Positions 37,333-46,355 of a stretch of 64,000 nucleotides of DNA are shown here, in pieces. Every line of letters begins with the position of its first letter. Position 1 is the first letter of the stretch. The position numbers and the translations under genes are program-made. Where the stretch lies: the NCBI GenBank assembly GCA_965204405.1, contig CBDBEN010000005.1, positions 2,914,001 to 2,978,000 on the forward strand, written 5' to 3'. Source of the stretch: JANQPX01 sp965204405. Its GTDB lineage: Bacteria > Pseudomonadota > Alphaproteobacteria > Geminicoccales > Geminicoccaceae. The notes under the pieces are model-generated. The model had not been told where the DNA came from and did not search any database. It was given only the letters and a program-made list of their open reading frames with translations.

Positions 37333-37847
37333 TGACGTCCGGGAACGCGGGCCGCACCGGCATTCTCGGTGCGGCTGTCTGGGCCATCCACACCTGGGCG
37401 CTCCTCGGCGGATTTTTGCTACTTGCCGTCGTTTTGATGAACGTTGCTTCCGTGATCGGCGGCGTTGTCTGGAAGCCGTTCCCTGGCGATTTCGAGCTCA
37501 CCGAGATCGGGGTTGCAATCGCCGCCTTTTCTTTTCTGCCCTATTGTCAGCTCACCGACGCCAACGTCACCGCAGATATCTTCACAGCCAGGGCGTCAGA
37601 GGCTCTGATTGCCAAATTCAAGATGCTGGCGGCCTTGGTAGCGCTTACTTTCTCTCTCCTTCTCCTTTGGCGGATGTACGAGGGCATGCTTAGCCAAAAA
37701 GAGTATGGCTACATGACCGCAATTCTCCAATTTCCCATCTGGCTCGGTTTCGTCCCGATTTTGATATCGCTCGCCCTCCTGGCCGTCGCTGCCGTCATCA
37801 CCTTGTTTGAAAGAAGCGTTTCGACCCGCCGCGGGGCCACGCGGTGA
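37332..37847 (+). CDS. TRAP transporter small permease (second system)
   Basis: DctQ-type membrane protein of 171 aa with four hydrophobic helices; FELTEIGVAIAAFSFLPYCQL is the family's conserved loop. Start and stop codons overlap with both neighbours (TAATG upstream, GTGA downstream), so the three TRAP genes are translationally coupled. Confidence 0.83.
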   Translation: MTSGNAGRTGILGAAVWAIHTWALLGGFLLLAVVLMNVASVIGGVVWKPFPGDFELTEIGVAIAAFSFLPYCQLTDANVTADIFTARASEALIAKFKMLAALVALTFSLLLLWRMYEGMLSQKEYGYMTAILQFPIWLGFVPILISLALLAVAAVITLFERSVSTRRGATR

Positions 37848-39202
37848 CGGAGGCTTTGTCGCTCGGCATTCTCGGCCTTGTGGTTCTGGTGGCTCTGATC
37901 GCGATTAGGATGCCGATCGCCTATGCCATGATCCTGGTGGGCGGTGGCGGCATTGCACTGGTGAACGGTCCGGATCTGATGCTGAACCAGTTGAAGACCC
38001 TGGCCTATGGTCAGTTCTCGATCTACGACCTCTCGGTGGTGCCGATGTTCGTCCTGATGGGGGCTGTCGCCTCCAAGGCGGGCCTAAGCCAGGCGTTGTT
38101 TCGGGCCGGCAATGCCTGGTTCGGATGGCTCAGAGGTGGGACGGCGATGGCGGCAATCGCCGCCTGCGCCGGCTTTGGTGCGGTCTGCGGGTCCTCGCTT
38201 GCCACCGCCTCCACCATGGGCAAGGTCGCCCTTCCCGAGCTTCGCCGCTACCGCTATTCAGGGGCGCTTGCCACTGGATCGCTTGCGGCAGGCGGCGTTC
38301 TCGGCATCCTGATTCCGCCCTCCGTGGTGCTGGTCATCTATGCGATCATCGTCGAGGCCAACATCGTCATGATGTTCATGGCGGCGATGCTGCCGGGACT
38401 GCTTGCGGTCATCTTATTTCTTCTCACCATTGCCGTTTATGTGCTGATCCGTCCGGCCGCAGGTCCGGCCGGGGGGGCCGCGGATCGTGCGGAATTCATC
38501 GCGGCGACCACCGGCGTCATCCCTGTCCTGGTGATCTTCGGACTGGTGCTCGGCGGCATCTATGCAGGGTTCTACAATCCGACACCGGCTGCTGCGGTCG
38601 GCGCTTTCTTGGTTTGGGCTTACGGCGCACTGAAGGGCGATGTCGGTCTTAATGCGATGAAGGAGGCCTTGAAGGAAACCGCTGCGACCACCGGCATGAT
38701 CTACTTGATCCTGCTGGGGGCGGAGCTGATGAAGATCTTCATGTCGAGGATCGGCCTGCCCCAGGCAACCGCCGAGTGGGTCGCGATGTCGGGCATGGAG
38801 CCGATGACAGTGATGATCCTCCTTCTTCTCGCTCTGATCGTCCTTGGCTGTTTCATGGACAGCCTGTCGATGATCCTTCTGGTGATCCCGTTCTTCTGGC
38901 CGGTGCTGATCGAGATCAATGGTGGCCTCTATCAAGGCAGTGAAGGCGCAGGCTTCGGTATGAGCACCGAAGATCTCAAGATCTGGTTCGGTGTCCTGGC
39001 TCTGGTCGTGGTCGAACTGGGCTTGATCACCCCACCGGTCGGCATGAATGTTTTCGTTATCTCCGCCATGGCCAAGGACACGCCGATGATCGATACGTTC
39101 AAAGGGGTGGCTCCTTTCTTCGGGGCGGAGCTTTTTCGCGTGGCTTTACTGCTTCTCTTTCCGGCCATCACGCTTTGGCTGCCCCGGTTCCTGAGCGGCT
39201 GA
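37844..39202 (+). CDS. TRAP transporter large permease (second system)
   Basis: DctM-type protein of 452 aa, 11-12 membrane helices, GTG start overlapping the small permease by 4 bp. Family segments: GAVCGSSLATASTMG, GILIPPSVVLVIYAI and GLITPPVGMNVFVI. It should import its ligand with sodium. The MetE-like gene follows 23 bp later. Confidence 0.88.
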   Translation: MTEALSLGILGLVVLVALIAIRMPIAYAMILVGGGGIALVNGPDLMLNQLKTLAYGQFSIYDLSVVPMFVLMGAVASKAGLSQALFRAGNAWFGWLRGGTAMAAIAACAGFGAVCGSSLATASTMGKVALPELRRYRYSGALATGSLAAGGVLGILIPPSVVLVIYAIIVEANIVMMFMAAMLPGLLAVILFLLTIAVYVLIRPAAGPAGGAADRAEFIAATTGVIPVLVIFGLVLGGIYAGFYNPTPAAAVGAFLVWAYGALKGDVGLNAMKEALKETAATTGMIYLILLGAELMKIFMSRIGLPQATAEWVAMSGMEPMTVMILLLLALIVLGCFMDSLSMILLVIPFFWPVLIEINGGLYQGSEGAGFGMSTEDLKIWFGVLALVVVELGLITPPVGMNVFVISAMAKDTPMIDTFKGVAPFFGAELFRVALLLLFPAITLWLPRFLSG

Positions 39203-39225
39203 CAGTCCAATACGAGGAAATCGCC

Positions 39226-40341
39226 ATGACCTTGCAGACACCGCCTTTCCGTGCCGATCACGTCGGCAGTTTGCTGCGGCCGGCAGCCGTGCAGGCGGCT
39301 CGCAAACAATATCACGAAGAACGTTCGATCTCAGCCGACGACCTGAAAGCGGTCGAGGATGGGGCGATCTCGGCATCGATCAGGATGCAGGAAGAGGTCG
39401 GCTTGAAGGCAGCGACCGACGGCGAGTGCCGTCGTTCATTCTGGCACTATGATTTCATGGGCATGCTCACCGGCTTCGACCTCGAGGAGCGGGAGGAAGG
39501 TGTTCAGTTCGCAGGCGTCAAGCTGCGCCCGATCTTTCCGACGATCAAAGGAAAGCTCGATTTTCCGGATGATCATCCGATGCTCGACCATTTCCGTTTC
39601 GTCGCGGCCAACACTACCGTTACGCCCAAGATTTCCATCCCCGGACCGAGCTGCTGTCATTTCAGAACCGCACCCTCGGACATCGCCCCTGCCGATTACC
39701 GGGACGCCGACGTCCTGTTCGCCGATATCGCCAGGACATACAAGAAAGCCGTTCAGGCTTTTTACGATGCCGGCTGCCGCTATTTGCAGATGGACGACAT
39801 CTTCTTCGCTTATCTCTGCGATCCGAAACATCGAGCCACCAAGGAGGCGGAAGGCCAGGACCCGGATCGGCTGATCGATCGTTATGCCTGGATGATGAAC
39901 GAAGCGATCAAGGACCGCCCGGGCGACATGGTTATCGGCATGCATATGTGCAGGGGGAATTTCCGCTCTACCTATGCCGCCGAAGGGGCCTATGACCCGG
40001 CCGCCGATGCAGTGTTCAACAAGACCGGTGTCGATGTCTTCTTTATGGAATATGATACCGAGCGCGCTGGCGGGCTGGAGCCGCTTCGTCTCCTGCCCAA
40101 GGGAAAGCAGCGCGTTCTGCCGGGGTTCATCACCACAAAGAGCGGCGACCTCGAAACCGTCGACGATCTGAGACGGCGTTTCGATGATGCCTCCCAGTAC
40201 GCCGATATCGATCAGCTTGGCATCGCACCGCAATGCGGCTTCGCCTCCACCGAAGAGGGCAACGCGATCACGCCGGATGATCAGCGCCGAAAGCTGGAGC
40301 TGGTGGTGCAGACGGCGGAGGCCATCTGGGGTGGCGTCTGA
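39226..40341 (+). CDS. MetE-like zinc methyl/thiol transferase (YxjG/EaCoMT superfamily)
   Basis: Cytoplasmic TIM-barrel protein of 371 aa matching the C-terminal half of cobalamin-independent methionine synthase. The N-terminus FRADHVGSLLRP is diagnostic. The zinc site H-x-C...C is visible as H240, C242 (IGMHMCRGN) and C337 (IAPQCGFAS), so it should bind zinc and activate a thiol. The superfamily includes YxjG-like proteins and epoxyalkane:coenzyme M transferase, which uses the thiol-sulfonate coenzyme M. ATG at 39226 has a GAGGA site 8 bp upstream. Lying between a TRAP importer and xsc, it probably processes the imported compound. Its true substrate is unknown. Confidence 0.85.
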   Translation: MTLQTPPFRADHVGSLLRPAAVQAARKQYHEERSISADDLKAVEDGAISASIRMQEEVGLKAATDGECRRSFWHYDFMGMLTGFDLEEREEGVQFAGVKLRPIFPTIKGKLDFPDDHPMLDHFRFVAANTTVTPKISIPGPSCCHFRTAPSDIAPADYRDADVLFADIARTYKKAVQAFYDAGCRYLQMDDIFFAYLCDPKHRATKEAEGQDPDRLIDRYAWMMNEAIKDRPGDMVIGMHMCRGNFRSTYAAEGAYDPAADAVFNKTGVDVFFMEYDTERAGGLEPLRLLPKGKQRVLPGFITTKSGDLETVDDLRRRFDDASQYADIDQLGIAPQCGFASTEEGNAITPDDQRRKLELVVQTAEAIWGGV

Positions 40342-40513
40342 TCCGGGGTAGCGTAAAAAGGGCTCTTTTCACCCGAGCGGCAGCAGACTATCAAGGAAAC
40401 CGAGTTGCGCGGCGACGCTGGCGCCTGCCCGGTCGAGGCATGCATAGTATGCGCCCGGGAACGAACGTTTTTAGAGAAGCGTAAGCGATCAATGTCGAGA
40501 GGGAGTTAGTTTG

Positions 40514-42301
40514 ATGGAGATGACGACGGAAGAGGCGTTCGTCAAGGTGTTGCAGCGTCATGGTATTGAGCATGCGTTTGGGATCATCGGTTCGGCGATG
40601 ATGCCGATTTCGGATTTGTTTCCGGCTGCCGGGATCAAGTTTTGGGATTGTGCGCATGAGTGCAATGCCGGGATGTCGGCGGACGGGTATACGCGGGCGT
40701 CGGGCAAGATGGCGATGGCGGTGGCGCAGAACGGTCCTGGCATCACCAATTTCGTGACCCCGATCAAGACGGCGTTTTGGAACCACACACCGATGCTTCT
40801 GGTGACGCCGCAGGCGGCCAACAAGACCATCGGCCAGGGCGGGTTTCAGGAAATTCCGCAGATGAAGCTGTTCGAGGAGATGGTGTGCTACCAGGAGGAG
40901 GTGCGCGACCCGACGCGGGTTGCGGAGGTTCTCAATCGCGTCATCGAGAAAGCATGGCGCGGTTCGGCACCTGCGCAGATCAACGTGCCGCGCGACTACT
41001 GGACCCATGTGATCGACATCGAGCTGCCTGAGATCGTGCGTATCGAACTCCCGCGCGGTGGGCAGGCGGCTATTGCCGACGCGGCCAAGCTTTTATCGGA
41101 TGCGAAGTTCCCGGTGATCCTGAATGGTGCCGGCGTGGTGATCGGCGGTGCGATCGAGGCGAGCCGGGCGCTGGCCGAGCGCCTGGATGCGCCGGTCTGC
41201 TGCAACTACCAGCACAATGACGCCTTTCCCGGCTCCCATCCGCTGGCGGCGGGCCCGCTCGGCTATAACGGCTCGAAGGCGGCGATGGAGCTGATCGCGA
41301 AAGCCGATGTGGTGCTGGCGCTCGGCACAAGGTTGAACCCTTTCTCCACCCTTCCCGGCTACGGGATGGACTACTGGCCGAAGTCCGCCAAGATCATCCA
41401 GGTGGACATCAATGCGGACCGCATCGGTTTGACCAAGAAGGTCACGGTCGGCATCCAGGGCGATGCCAGGATGGTGGCCGAGGAGATCCTGGATCAGCTT
41501 TCGGACACGGCGGGCGATGCCGGCCGCGCCGCCCGCAAGGATCTTGTGTCGACCACCAAGTCGCGCTGGCTGCAGCAGCTTTCCTCGATGGACCACGAGG
41601 ACGACGATCCAGGTACGACCTGGAACGAGCGCGCGAGAAACCGCGAGCCGGAGCGGATGAGCCCGCGCATGGCTTGGCGGGCGATCCAGTCGGCGCTGCC
41701 GAAGGATGCGATCATTTCCACCGACATCGGCAACAACTGCGCGATCGGCAATGCCTATCCGACGTTCGAAGAGGGGCGGAAATATCTTGCACCGGGCATG
41801 TTCGGTCCCTGCGGCTACGGCTTTCCCTCGATCCTCGGCGCCAAGATCGGCTGCCCGGACGTGCCTGTGGTGGGCTTTGCCGGCGACGGTGCGTTCGGCA
41901 TTTCGATGAACGAGATGACCGCCTGCGGTCGCAATGACTGGCCGCCGATCACCATGGTGATTTTCCGCAATTACCAATGGGGTGCTGAGAAGCGCAACAC
42001 CACGCTTTGGTATGACGACAACTTCGTCGGCACCGAGCTCAATCTCGGCGTCGAATACGCCAAGGTTGCGGAGGGCTGCGGGGTGAAGGGCGTCCAGGTG
42101 CGGACCATGGAAACCCTGACCGAGGCGCTTCGGGTGGCGGTCAAGGAGCAGATGGAGGACAACGTCACCACCTTCCTCGAGGTGGTCTTGAACCAGGAGC
42201 TGGGCGAACCCTTCCGCCGGGATGCCATGAAAGCTCCCGTCCAGGTCGCGGGCATCGACAAAGCCGACATGCGCCCCCAGCACGCAGCGCGTGCAGGCTG
42301 A
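40514..42301 (+). CDS. xsc: Sulfoacetaldehyde acetyltransferase (right copy)
   Basis: Protein identical to the one encoded at 25187-26974. It follows the MetE-like gene by 172 bp. A weak stem-loop with A/T arms lies at about 40347-40375, so it may be transcribed separately from the TRAP-MetE genes or by read-through. In this locus no taurine dehydrogenase is present, so the sulfoacetaldehyde would have to come from another reaction, possibly one of the MetE-like or PhyH-type enzymes beside it. Confidence 0.95.
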   Translation: MEMTTEEAFVKVLQRHGIEHAFGIIGSAMMPISDLFPAAGIKFWDCAHECNAGMSADGYTRASGKMAMAVAQNGPGITNFVTPIKTAFWNHTPMLLVTPQAANKTIGQGGFQEIPQMKLFEEMVCYQEEVRDPTRVAEVLNRVIEKAWRGSAPAQINVPRDYWTHVIDIELPEIVRIELPRGGQAAIADAAKLLSDAKFPVILNGAGVVIGGAIEASRALAERLDAPVCCNYQHNDAFPGSHPLAAGPLGYNGSKAAMELIAKADVVLALGTRLNPFSTLPGYGMDYWPKSAKIIQVDINADRIGLTKKVTVGIQGDARMVAEEILDQLSDTAGDAGRAARKDLVSTTKSRWLQQLSSMDHEDDDPGTTWNERARNREPERMSPRMAWRAIQSALPKDAIISTDIGNNCAIGNAYPTFEEGRKYLAPGMFGPCGYGFPSILGAKIGCPDVPVVGFAGDGAFGISMNEMTACGRNDWPPITMVIFRNYQWGAEKRNTTLWYDDNFVGTELNLGVEYAKVAEGCGVKGVQVRTMETLTEALRVAVKEQMEDNVTTFLEVVLNQELGEPFRRDAMKAPVQVAGIDKADMRPQHAARAG

Positions 42302-42361
42302 ACTTTAGGCCACCGCCCGGTCCGGCACAGCGCCCGCGCAGGCCGAACGCAGCATCACAAT

Positions 42362-42397
42362 CCGGTCCGAAGGTTTGCACCCAAGCCTTCGGACCGG
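42362..42397 (+). terminator. Strong hairpin downstream of xsc (right copy)
   Basis: Same 15-bp stem and six-base loop as at 25091-25126. Here it lies 60 bp after xsc and 63 bp from the 3' end of the convergent phyH gene, so it may serve both directions. Confidence 0.65.
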
Positions 42398-42460
42398 GTG
42401 ACCGATACGCGGGCTCAAAACACAAACCGCCAAGTCAAACTCAGGCAAGTCAACGAAGAG

Positions 42461-43237
42461 TCAACAATGCCCAAACTCGGGCCGAACCTGAAAGTTGTTT
42501 TGGCCGGAGATATCTTTGCCTCTAAGCAAGAAGATCGAATGATGCGACATGTCCAACCCGCCACGTTCGGCATGCCGGCGGGTCGCAAGTTCACGATTAT
42601 AAACCGAAGTCGTCGGCATTAAACGAAGCGTCATGCCGCGCCTTGGATGGGGCGAGCGGTTCTCTTCTGAGCCGTGGGCGATATAGATGTCGTGAAGTGC
42701 CATGCCTCCCGCCGGTAAAATGAGATCCTCAGCAGTGCTCTCATCATATTCGGCCTTCACGAGTTCACGATTGAGGGTGTAGTTTGGATCATCCTTGACC
42801 TCATGGGCCATCAGCCGATGGGCTTTATGGGAGCCCGGAATGTACCGGAGACAGCCATTCTCTCTGGTTGCTTCATCTATGGCAATCCAGACCGTACAGG
42901 TGGCGAGCGGTTCGATGGGCCAGTATTCACCGTCTTGATGATAGGGCGTTTTCTTGCCGTTGAGCGCTGGCTTCGCGAAGAAGCTCATATTCCAAAGACA
43001 GATGTCTGGACCAATAAGCTGCTCCACCATGTCCAGAATTGCCGGATCCCGCGCATAGTTCAAAAAACCGAGATCGTGATGGAGAAGAGCAGAGCAATTG
43101 TCCCGAAACTCGGGATGCCTTTCCAGCAGTCGGTCGTGATCGAAGCGGATCCGCGCTAATGCCTCCTCCTGCAGGCAATAGTCAGGAACGACGTAGCCTT
43201 TTTCATGATAGGCCGCGATCTGTGCATCGCTCAGCAT
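42461..43237 (-). CDS. PhyH-family Fe(II)/2-oxoglutarate dioxygenase
   Basis: Cytoplasmic phytanoyl-CoA-dioxygenase-like protein of 258 aa. The iron ligands are H100-Q-D102 in TPYHQDGEYW and His188 in IAHGSEENRS; R200 should bind 2-oxoglutarate. The C-terminal end NNFQVRPEFGHC runs into the right long repeat, whose edge lies seven codons before the stop. It is convergent to xsc with a shared hairpin between them. The family hydroxylates small molecules such as ectoine, acyl-CoA and phosphonates; the substrate here is unknown. Confidence 0.85.
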   Translation of the reverse strand: MLSDAQIAAYHEKGYVVPDYCLQEEALARIRFDHDRLLERHPEFRDNCSALLHHDLGFLNYARDPAILDMVEQLIGPDICLWNMSFFAKPALNGKKTPYHQDGEYWPIEPLATCTVWIAIDEATRENGCLRYIPGSHKAHRLMAHEVKDDPNYTLNRELVKAEYDESTAEDLILPAGGMALHDIYIAHGSEENRSPHPRRGMTLRLMPTTSVYNRELATRRHAERGGLDMSHHSIFLLRGKDISGQNNFQVRPEFGHC

Positions 43238-43395
43238 GCTGTCTCTCCCCGTATATCGGCTTGTTCGTGCCTTAATAACCTTAACGGCTAGATGACTTCC
43301 GAAGAATCGTCAATTCACGGGATAATACCAGAGAAAGCCAAACCAAACTTGCCCTCAAAAATAAGTTCCGCTAACCATCATCATCACAATTTGTT

Positions 43396-43485
43396 GGATG
43401 GGTGGCCGAGTGGTTGAAGGCACTGGTCTTGAAAACCAGCAAGGGTGCAAGCTCTTCGTGGGTTCGAATCCCACCCCATCCGCCA
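43396..43485 (+). tRNA. tRNA-Ser(UGA)
   Basis: Ninety bases with acceptor arms GGATGGG/CCCATCC, discriminator G, encoded CCA, an anticodon arm CTGGT-CTTGAAA-ACCAG giving anticodon TGA, a long variable arm as required for serine tRNA, and the T-loop GGTTCGAATCC. It borders the IS-rich region on its right. Confidence 0.97.
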
Positions 43486-43542
43486 GCCATCCTCACGTAT
43501 CTTATTGAAATCACTCGCACTTTGTTGATAGTTTCAATGTCT

Positions 43543-43562
43543 TTGTACAATCCTCTGTACAA
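43543..43562. repeat. TTGTACA inverted repeat 3' of tRNA-Ser
   Basis: TTGTACA, six bases, TGTACAA, 57 bp past the tRNA. It could be part of a tRNA terminator or a recombinase-core-like site. No copy of the tRNA 3' end was noticed elsewhere in the window. Confidence 0.3.
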
Positions 43563-43613
43563 GAAGGCGTAAAAGGTAAACGGCAGTGGGAGTTCGCGAG
43601 CGGAGCGGACTTC

Positions 43614-44725
43614 ATGCTTTCACCGATTCACGCGACGTCTTTCACTACCCCGAATGACCGCATCCATTCCCTCGACGGCTTGCGCGCGGTAGCGATCTCG
43701 ATCGTCGTTGCTTCTCATTTCACGAAGATCGATAGCATTCCGGGCGGCTTCGGCGTCACGCTGTTCTTTGTGATCAGCGGAATCCTGATCACCCACCTCC
43801 TGCTTCGAGAGTTCGACCGCACCGGCAGCATCGATCTGCTCGCCTTCTACAGGCGGCGGTTTTTCCGTCTGATGCCAGCCATCGTCACGACGCTGATGGT
43901 CGTTGCGCTGATAGAGGGGCATGTCGGGAAAGACTGGATCGACTCCAAAAAAGCGCTCGCCTCCCTCTTCTTCCTGCAAAACTATCATCTGAACTGGAAC
44001 CCGTTTTGGGGGCCGCTTAACCAGCATTGGAGCCTGGCCGTCGAGGAGCACTTCTACCTCCTGTTCCCGGCACTCCTTCTGTGGCTGGTGTCGACCGGGC
44101 GGCCGGTGGTTCGCGTTCTTCTTACGCTATGTCTGGCTTGCCTCGTTATCCGCACTGGCTACGTCCTGACGCTCGAGCTTGATGATAGCGCCATGCGGGA
44201 GCGCTCTACCACAGCTCCGAAACCCGGATGGACAGCATCCTCTTCGGCTGCATCGTGGCCGTGATGGCCCGCGGCGAGCTGCTGAAGCGCTACGCCGGGG
44301 TTCGGATGATCTTTGCGGCATTGGCGTTGATGGTGATCATCAAGGCCTATGGCGACGTGTCAACCTTCCGCGACACGATCAAGTTCACCCTGCAACCGCT
44401 CGTTTGTGTCTTTGCTCTGGCCGGCATTCTCTACGCCAAGCCTGGCCATCTCACCGGCCTCGCCCGATGGGTGCTCAATTGCCGCCTCATGATCTTCATC
44501 GGCCAAATCAGCTTCAGCCTCTATTTGCTGCACACGGCCATGAACCATCTTGCGGCGTCGTTCCTGCCTTGGGGGCCGCACGACTGGCAGGCATGGTTAC
44601 CATCCCTCGCTTTGGCGCTTCTCGCCTCCTGGGCCTGCTACAGGTTCGTCGAGCAGCCCATGATCAGGATCGGCAAGCGACCGATGCCTTGCCGCCGCGC
44701 TTCCTCTTTGCTGAAGGGAGCGTGA
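43614..44725 (+). pseudogene. Acyltransferase family 3 (OafA/NodX-like), frameshifted
   Basis: Membrane O-acyltransferase with about ten helices. The first part (to about 44203) has HSLDGLRAVAISIVVASHF, FFVISGILITHLLL and HWSLAVEEHFYLLFPALL, all diagnostic. The frame then shifts by one base within AGCGCTCTACC: the second part continues as LYHSSETRMDSILFGCIVAVMA in another frame and runs to 44725. One missing base near 44203 explains both halves. Either the gene is inactivated or there is a sequencing error. Two small membrane-peptide frames follow directly. Confidence 0.85.
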
Positions 44726-44728
44726 GCC

Positions 44729-44848
44729 ATGGGACCTTTCACGCTCGGCATGATTGCCGCTCTCATCGCAGGCGGCATTCCCCTCGCCATCGTCATCTGG
44801 TTCGTTGACGCCGTAATCGACGGCACCTTGGCAAAACGAAGGCGGTGA
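44729..44848 (+). CDS. Small membrane peptide (39 aa), hypothetical
   Basis: Frame of 39 codons beginning MGPFTLGMIAALIAGG, one hydrophobic helix of about 20 residues and a basic end (LAKRRR), starting 4 bp after the acyltransferase stop with a GGGAG site upstream. No family is recognised. The clean signal-anchor layout and tight spacing make it plausible. Confidence 0.4.
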   Translation: MGPFTLGMIAALIAGGIPLAIVIWFVDAVIDGTLAKRRR

Positions 44849-44849
44849 C

Positions 44850-44966
44850 GTGCCGGGACATCGCCGGTGGGACTGGTTCCAGGTCCTATCGGCAGTTTTG
44901 GCCATCGCCGGCTTTGCGGTCGCGGTGTATTTCTTCGGAATGATTGCGCTTGAGGTGGCGCGGTAG
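44850..44966 (+). CDS. Second small membrane peptide (38 aa), hypothetical
   Basis: GTG-initiated frame of 38 codons (PGHRRWDWFQVLSAVLAIAG...), with a basic N-terminus and one membrane helix, starting right after the preceding small frame. The pair looks like a short membrane-protein operon tail behind the acyltransferase. Unknown function. Confidence 0.35.
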   Translation: MPGHRRWDWFQVLSAVLAIAGFAVAVYFFGMIALEVAR

Positions 44967-45110
44967 ACGCGAGGGCGGCAGGATGCGAGCCTGCTGCCCT
45001 GCAAAAGCAATCGTTCACGCTATCCCCGCGAAAGCGGACCTTGATGAGCCTTCGCTGGTTCACACAATTGAACCATTTCTACCGGTTTCATCGGCCCCCA
45101 AGATACCGCC

Positions 45111-46022
45111 TTATCGCCGTGGATTCACCAGGGCCAAGCCCGCAACTATGAGTGCTAGCGCCAGCCATATCCATGCCGTGTGCTGCTCGCCATAGACAAT
45201 GATGCCGAGAACAACCCCGGTTCCAGTCACGATATAGCCGACCTGCGATGCGAAAACCGGGCCTGCTCGACCGATCAGCCAGACGAAGCCGATATATGCA
45301 CCAAGATGCAGAACGGCGCCGGCGGCAATGGCGATCTCCGGCGGCCCGAGCGTTTCGACTTGAGGCCAGGCGTTCCAGGCTGTCACCGCCGGTGCCAAAG
45401 CGATGAAGGCGCCCCAGGTGATGCCGCACATCATTGTCAGCGCATCGCAATCAGGTGGTCCGGCTGTGGCGATGAAGACGCTTTCGCTCGCATAGCAGAA
45501 TGACACGATCATGGGCAGCGCGACCCAGGCCGCTTGTTCCGGAGAAGGCAGGCTGGTCTCCGGCAGCACGATCAGCATCACCGCCGCGATCCCCAGGCCA
45601 AGCCCGACCAAGCGCCGAACATCGATCGTCTCGATCCGGATCGCAAGGGCGATCAGAAAGGTGAGCATCGGCGTGGTGGCGATGATCATAACGACCACGC
45701 CGACGGGCAAGTGGTTAAAGGCAGCATAGCTGAGACTGCTGGGCAGCGCTCGACCAAGAAGCCCGCAGCAGAGGTAGAAAACGAGATGGCGCCCCGAAAG
45801 CGGAAGGCGACCGCGAGTGAGCAAGAGAGCCGCAGTCGTCAGGCATGCGCCCAGGCTGACGTTCCAGAAGGCGACGCCGACAGGGTGATGGCCCGTCGAC
45901 ATCGCCAGCTTCGACAAGGGGCCAGCCGCGCCCCAGCACATGCCGATCACGACCAGTGCGAGCCACAGCCAAAGCGGGTGGCAACGATTGGTGTTTGTTT
46001 GCGGGCTTGCTGGTGACGTCAT
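45111..46022 (-). CDS. DMT/EamA-family exporter
   Basis: Membrane protein of 303 aa with about ten helices and two EamA repeats (LALVVIGMCWGAAGPLSKLAM in the first, VLHLGAYIGFVWLIGRAGPVFASQVGY in the second). This family exports amino acids and other small metabolites. Start at 46022 (MTSPASPQ) avoids a 29-codon extension without membrane character. It stands alone. Confidence 0.85.
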   Translation of the reverse strand: MTSPASPQTNTNRCHPLWLWLALVVIGMCWGAAGPLSKLAMSTGHHPVGVAFWNVSLGACLTTAALLLTRGRLPLSGRHLVFYLCCGLLGRALPSSLSYAAFNHLPVGVVVMIIATTPMLTFLIALAIRIETIDVRRLVGLGLGIAAVMLIVLPETSLPSPEQAAWVALPMIVSFCYASESVFIATAGPPDCDALTMMCGITWGAFIALAPAVTAWNAWPQVETLGPPEIAIAAGAVLHLGAYIGFVWLIGRAGPVFASQVGYIVTGTGVVLGIIVYGEQHTAWIWLALALIVAGLALVNPRR

Positions 46023-46355
46023 CAGGGCTCCGGCATTGTGATTACCGAGCCCTGATTCCCTGTGCTGAGAGGGTGAGCATAGAATGAACGCCAGCCATGC
46101 CTCAGTCAATTATTCGCAGGCACCGAGTGACTGTTCATGGCACTCTTTACCCGGAATGGTCTTCGGTGCCGGATGCCCAAAGTTGCTGGGCAGAGCGGAC
46201 ACAAGCGCGCCTCATGAGCCAGAATGGCCGCTTGCCACTGGTTTGCAGGCATTGGCGAGCTGGTTGTTAGTGGGGAAAGTTGATCCGAACGGAAGGAAGG
46301 CTTCTTAAGATCGCGCAGGATACGCTCAAAGATTCGCTTGTACGCTACTGTGTGC
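46023..46355. other. Intergenic region, no gene seen
   Basis: About 330 bp upstream of the DMT exporter. No conserved frame, tRNA or repeat was seen. It begins the low-coding-density, IS-rich stretch. Confidence 0.5.

Larger units (their letters stand above)
40502..42482 (+). repeat. 1,981-bp inverted repeat, right copy (contains xsc)
   Basis: Inverse match of 25006-26986. The left edge is 12 bp before the xsc start codon, inside the ribosome-binding region; the right edge lies inside the last codons of the convergent PhyH gene. In this copy the flanking phyH gene is intact, in contrast to the left copy, which carries only its last 22 bp. Confidence 0.95.

Noticed and set aside
25006..42482. 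Long repeats as a composite transposon
   Set aside because: The repeats carry no transposase, no terminal inverted repeats and no target duplication; the cargo includes argC, and the edges fall inside ordinary genes.
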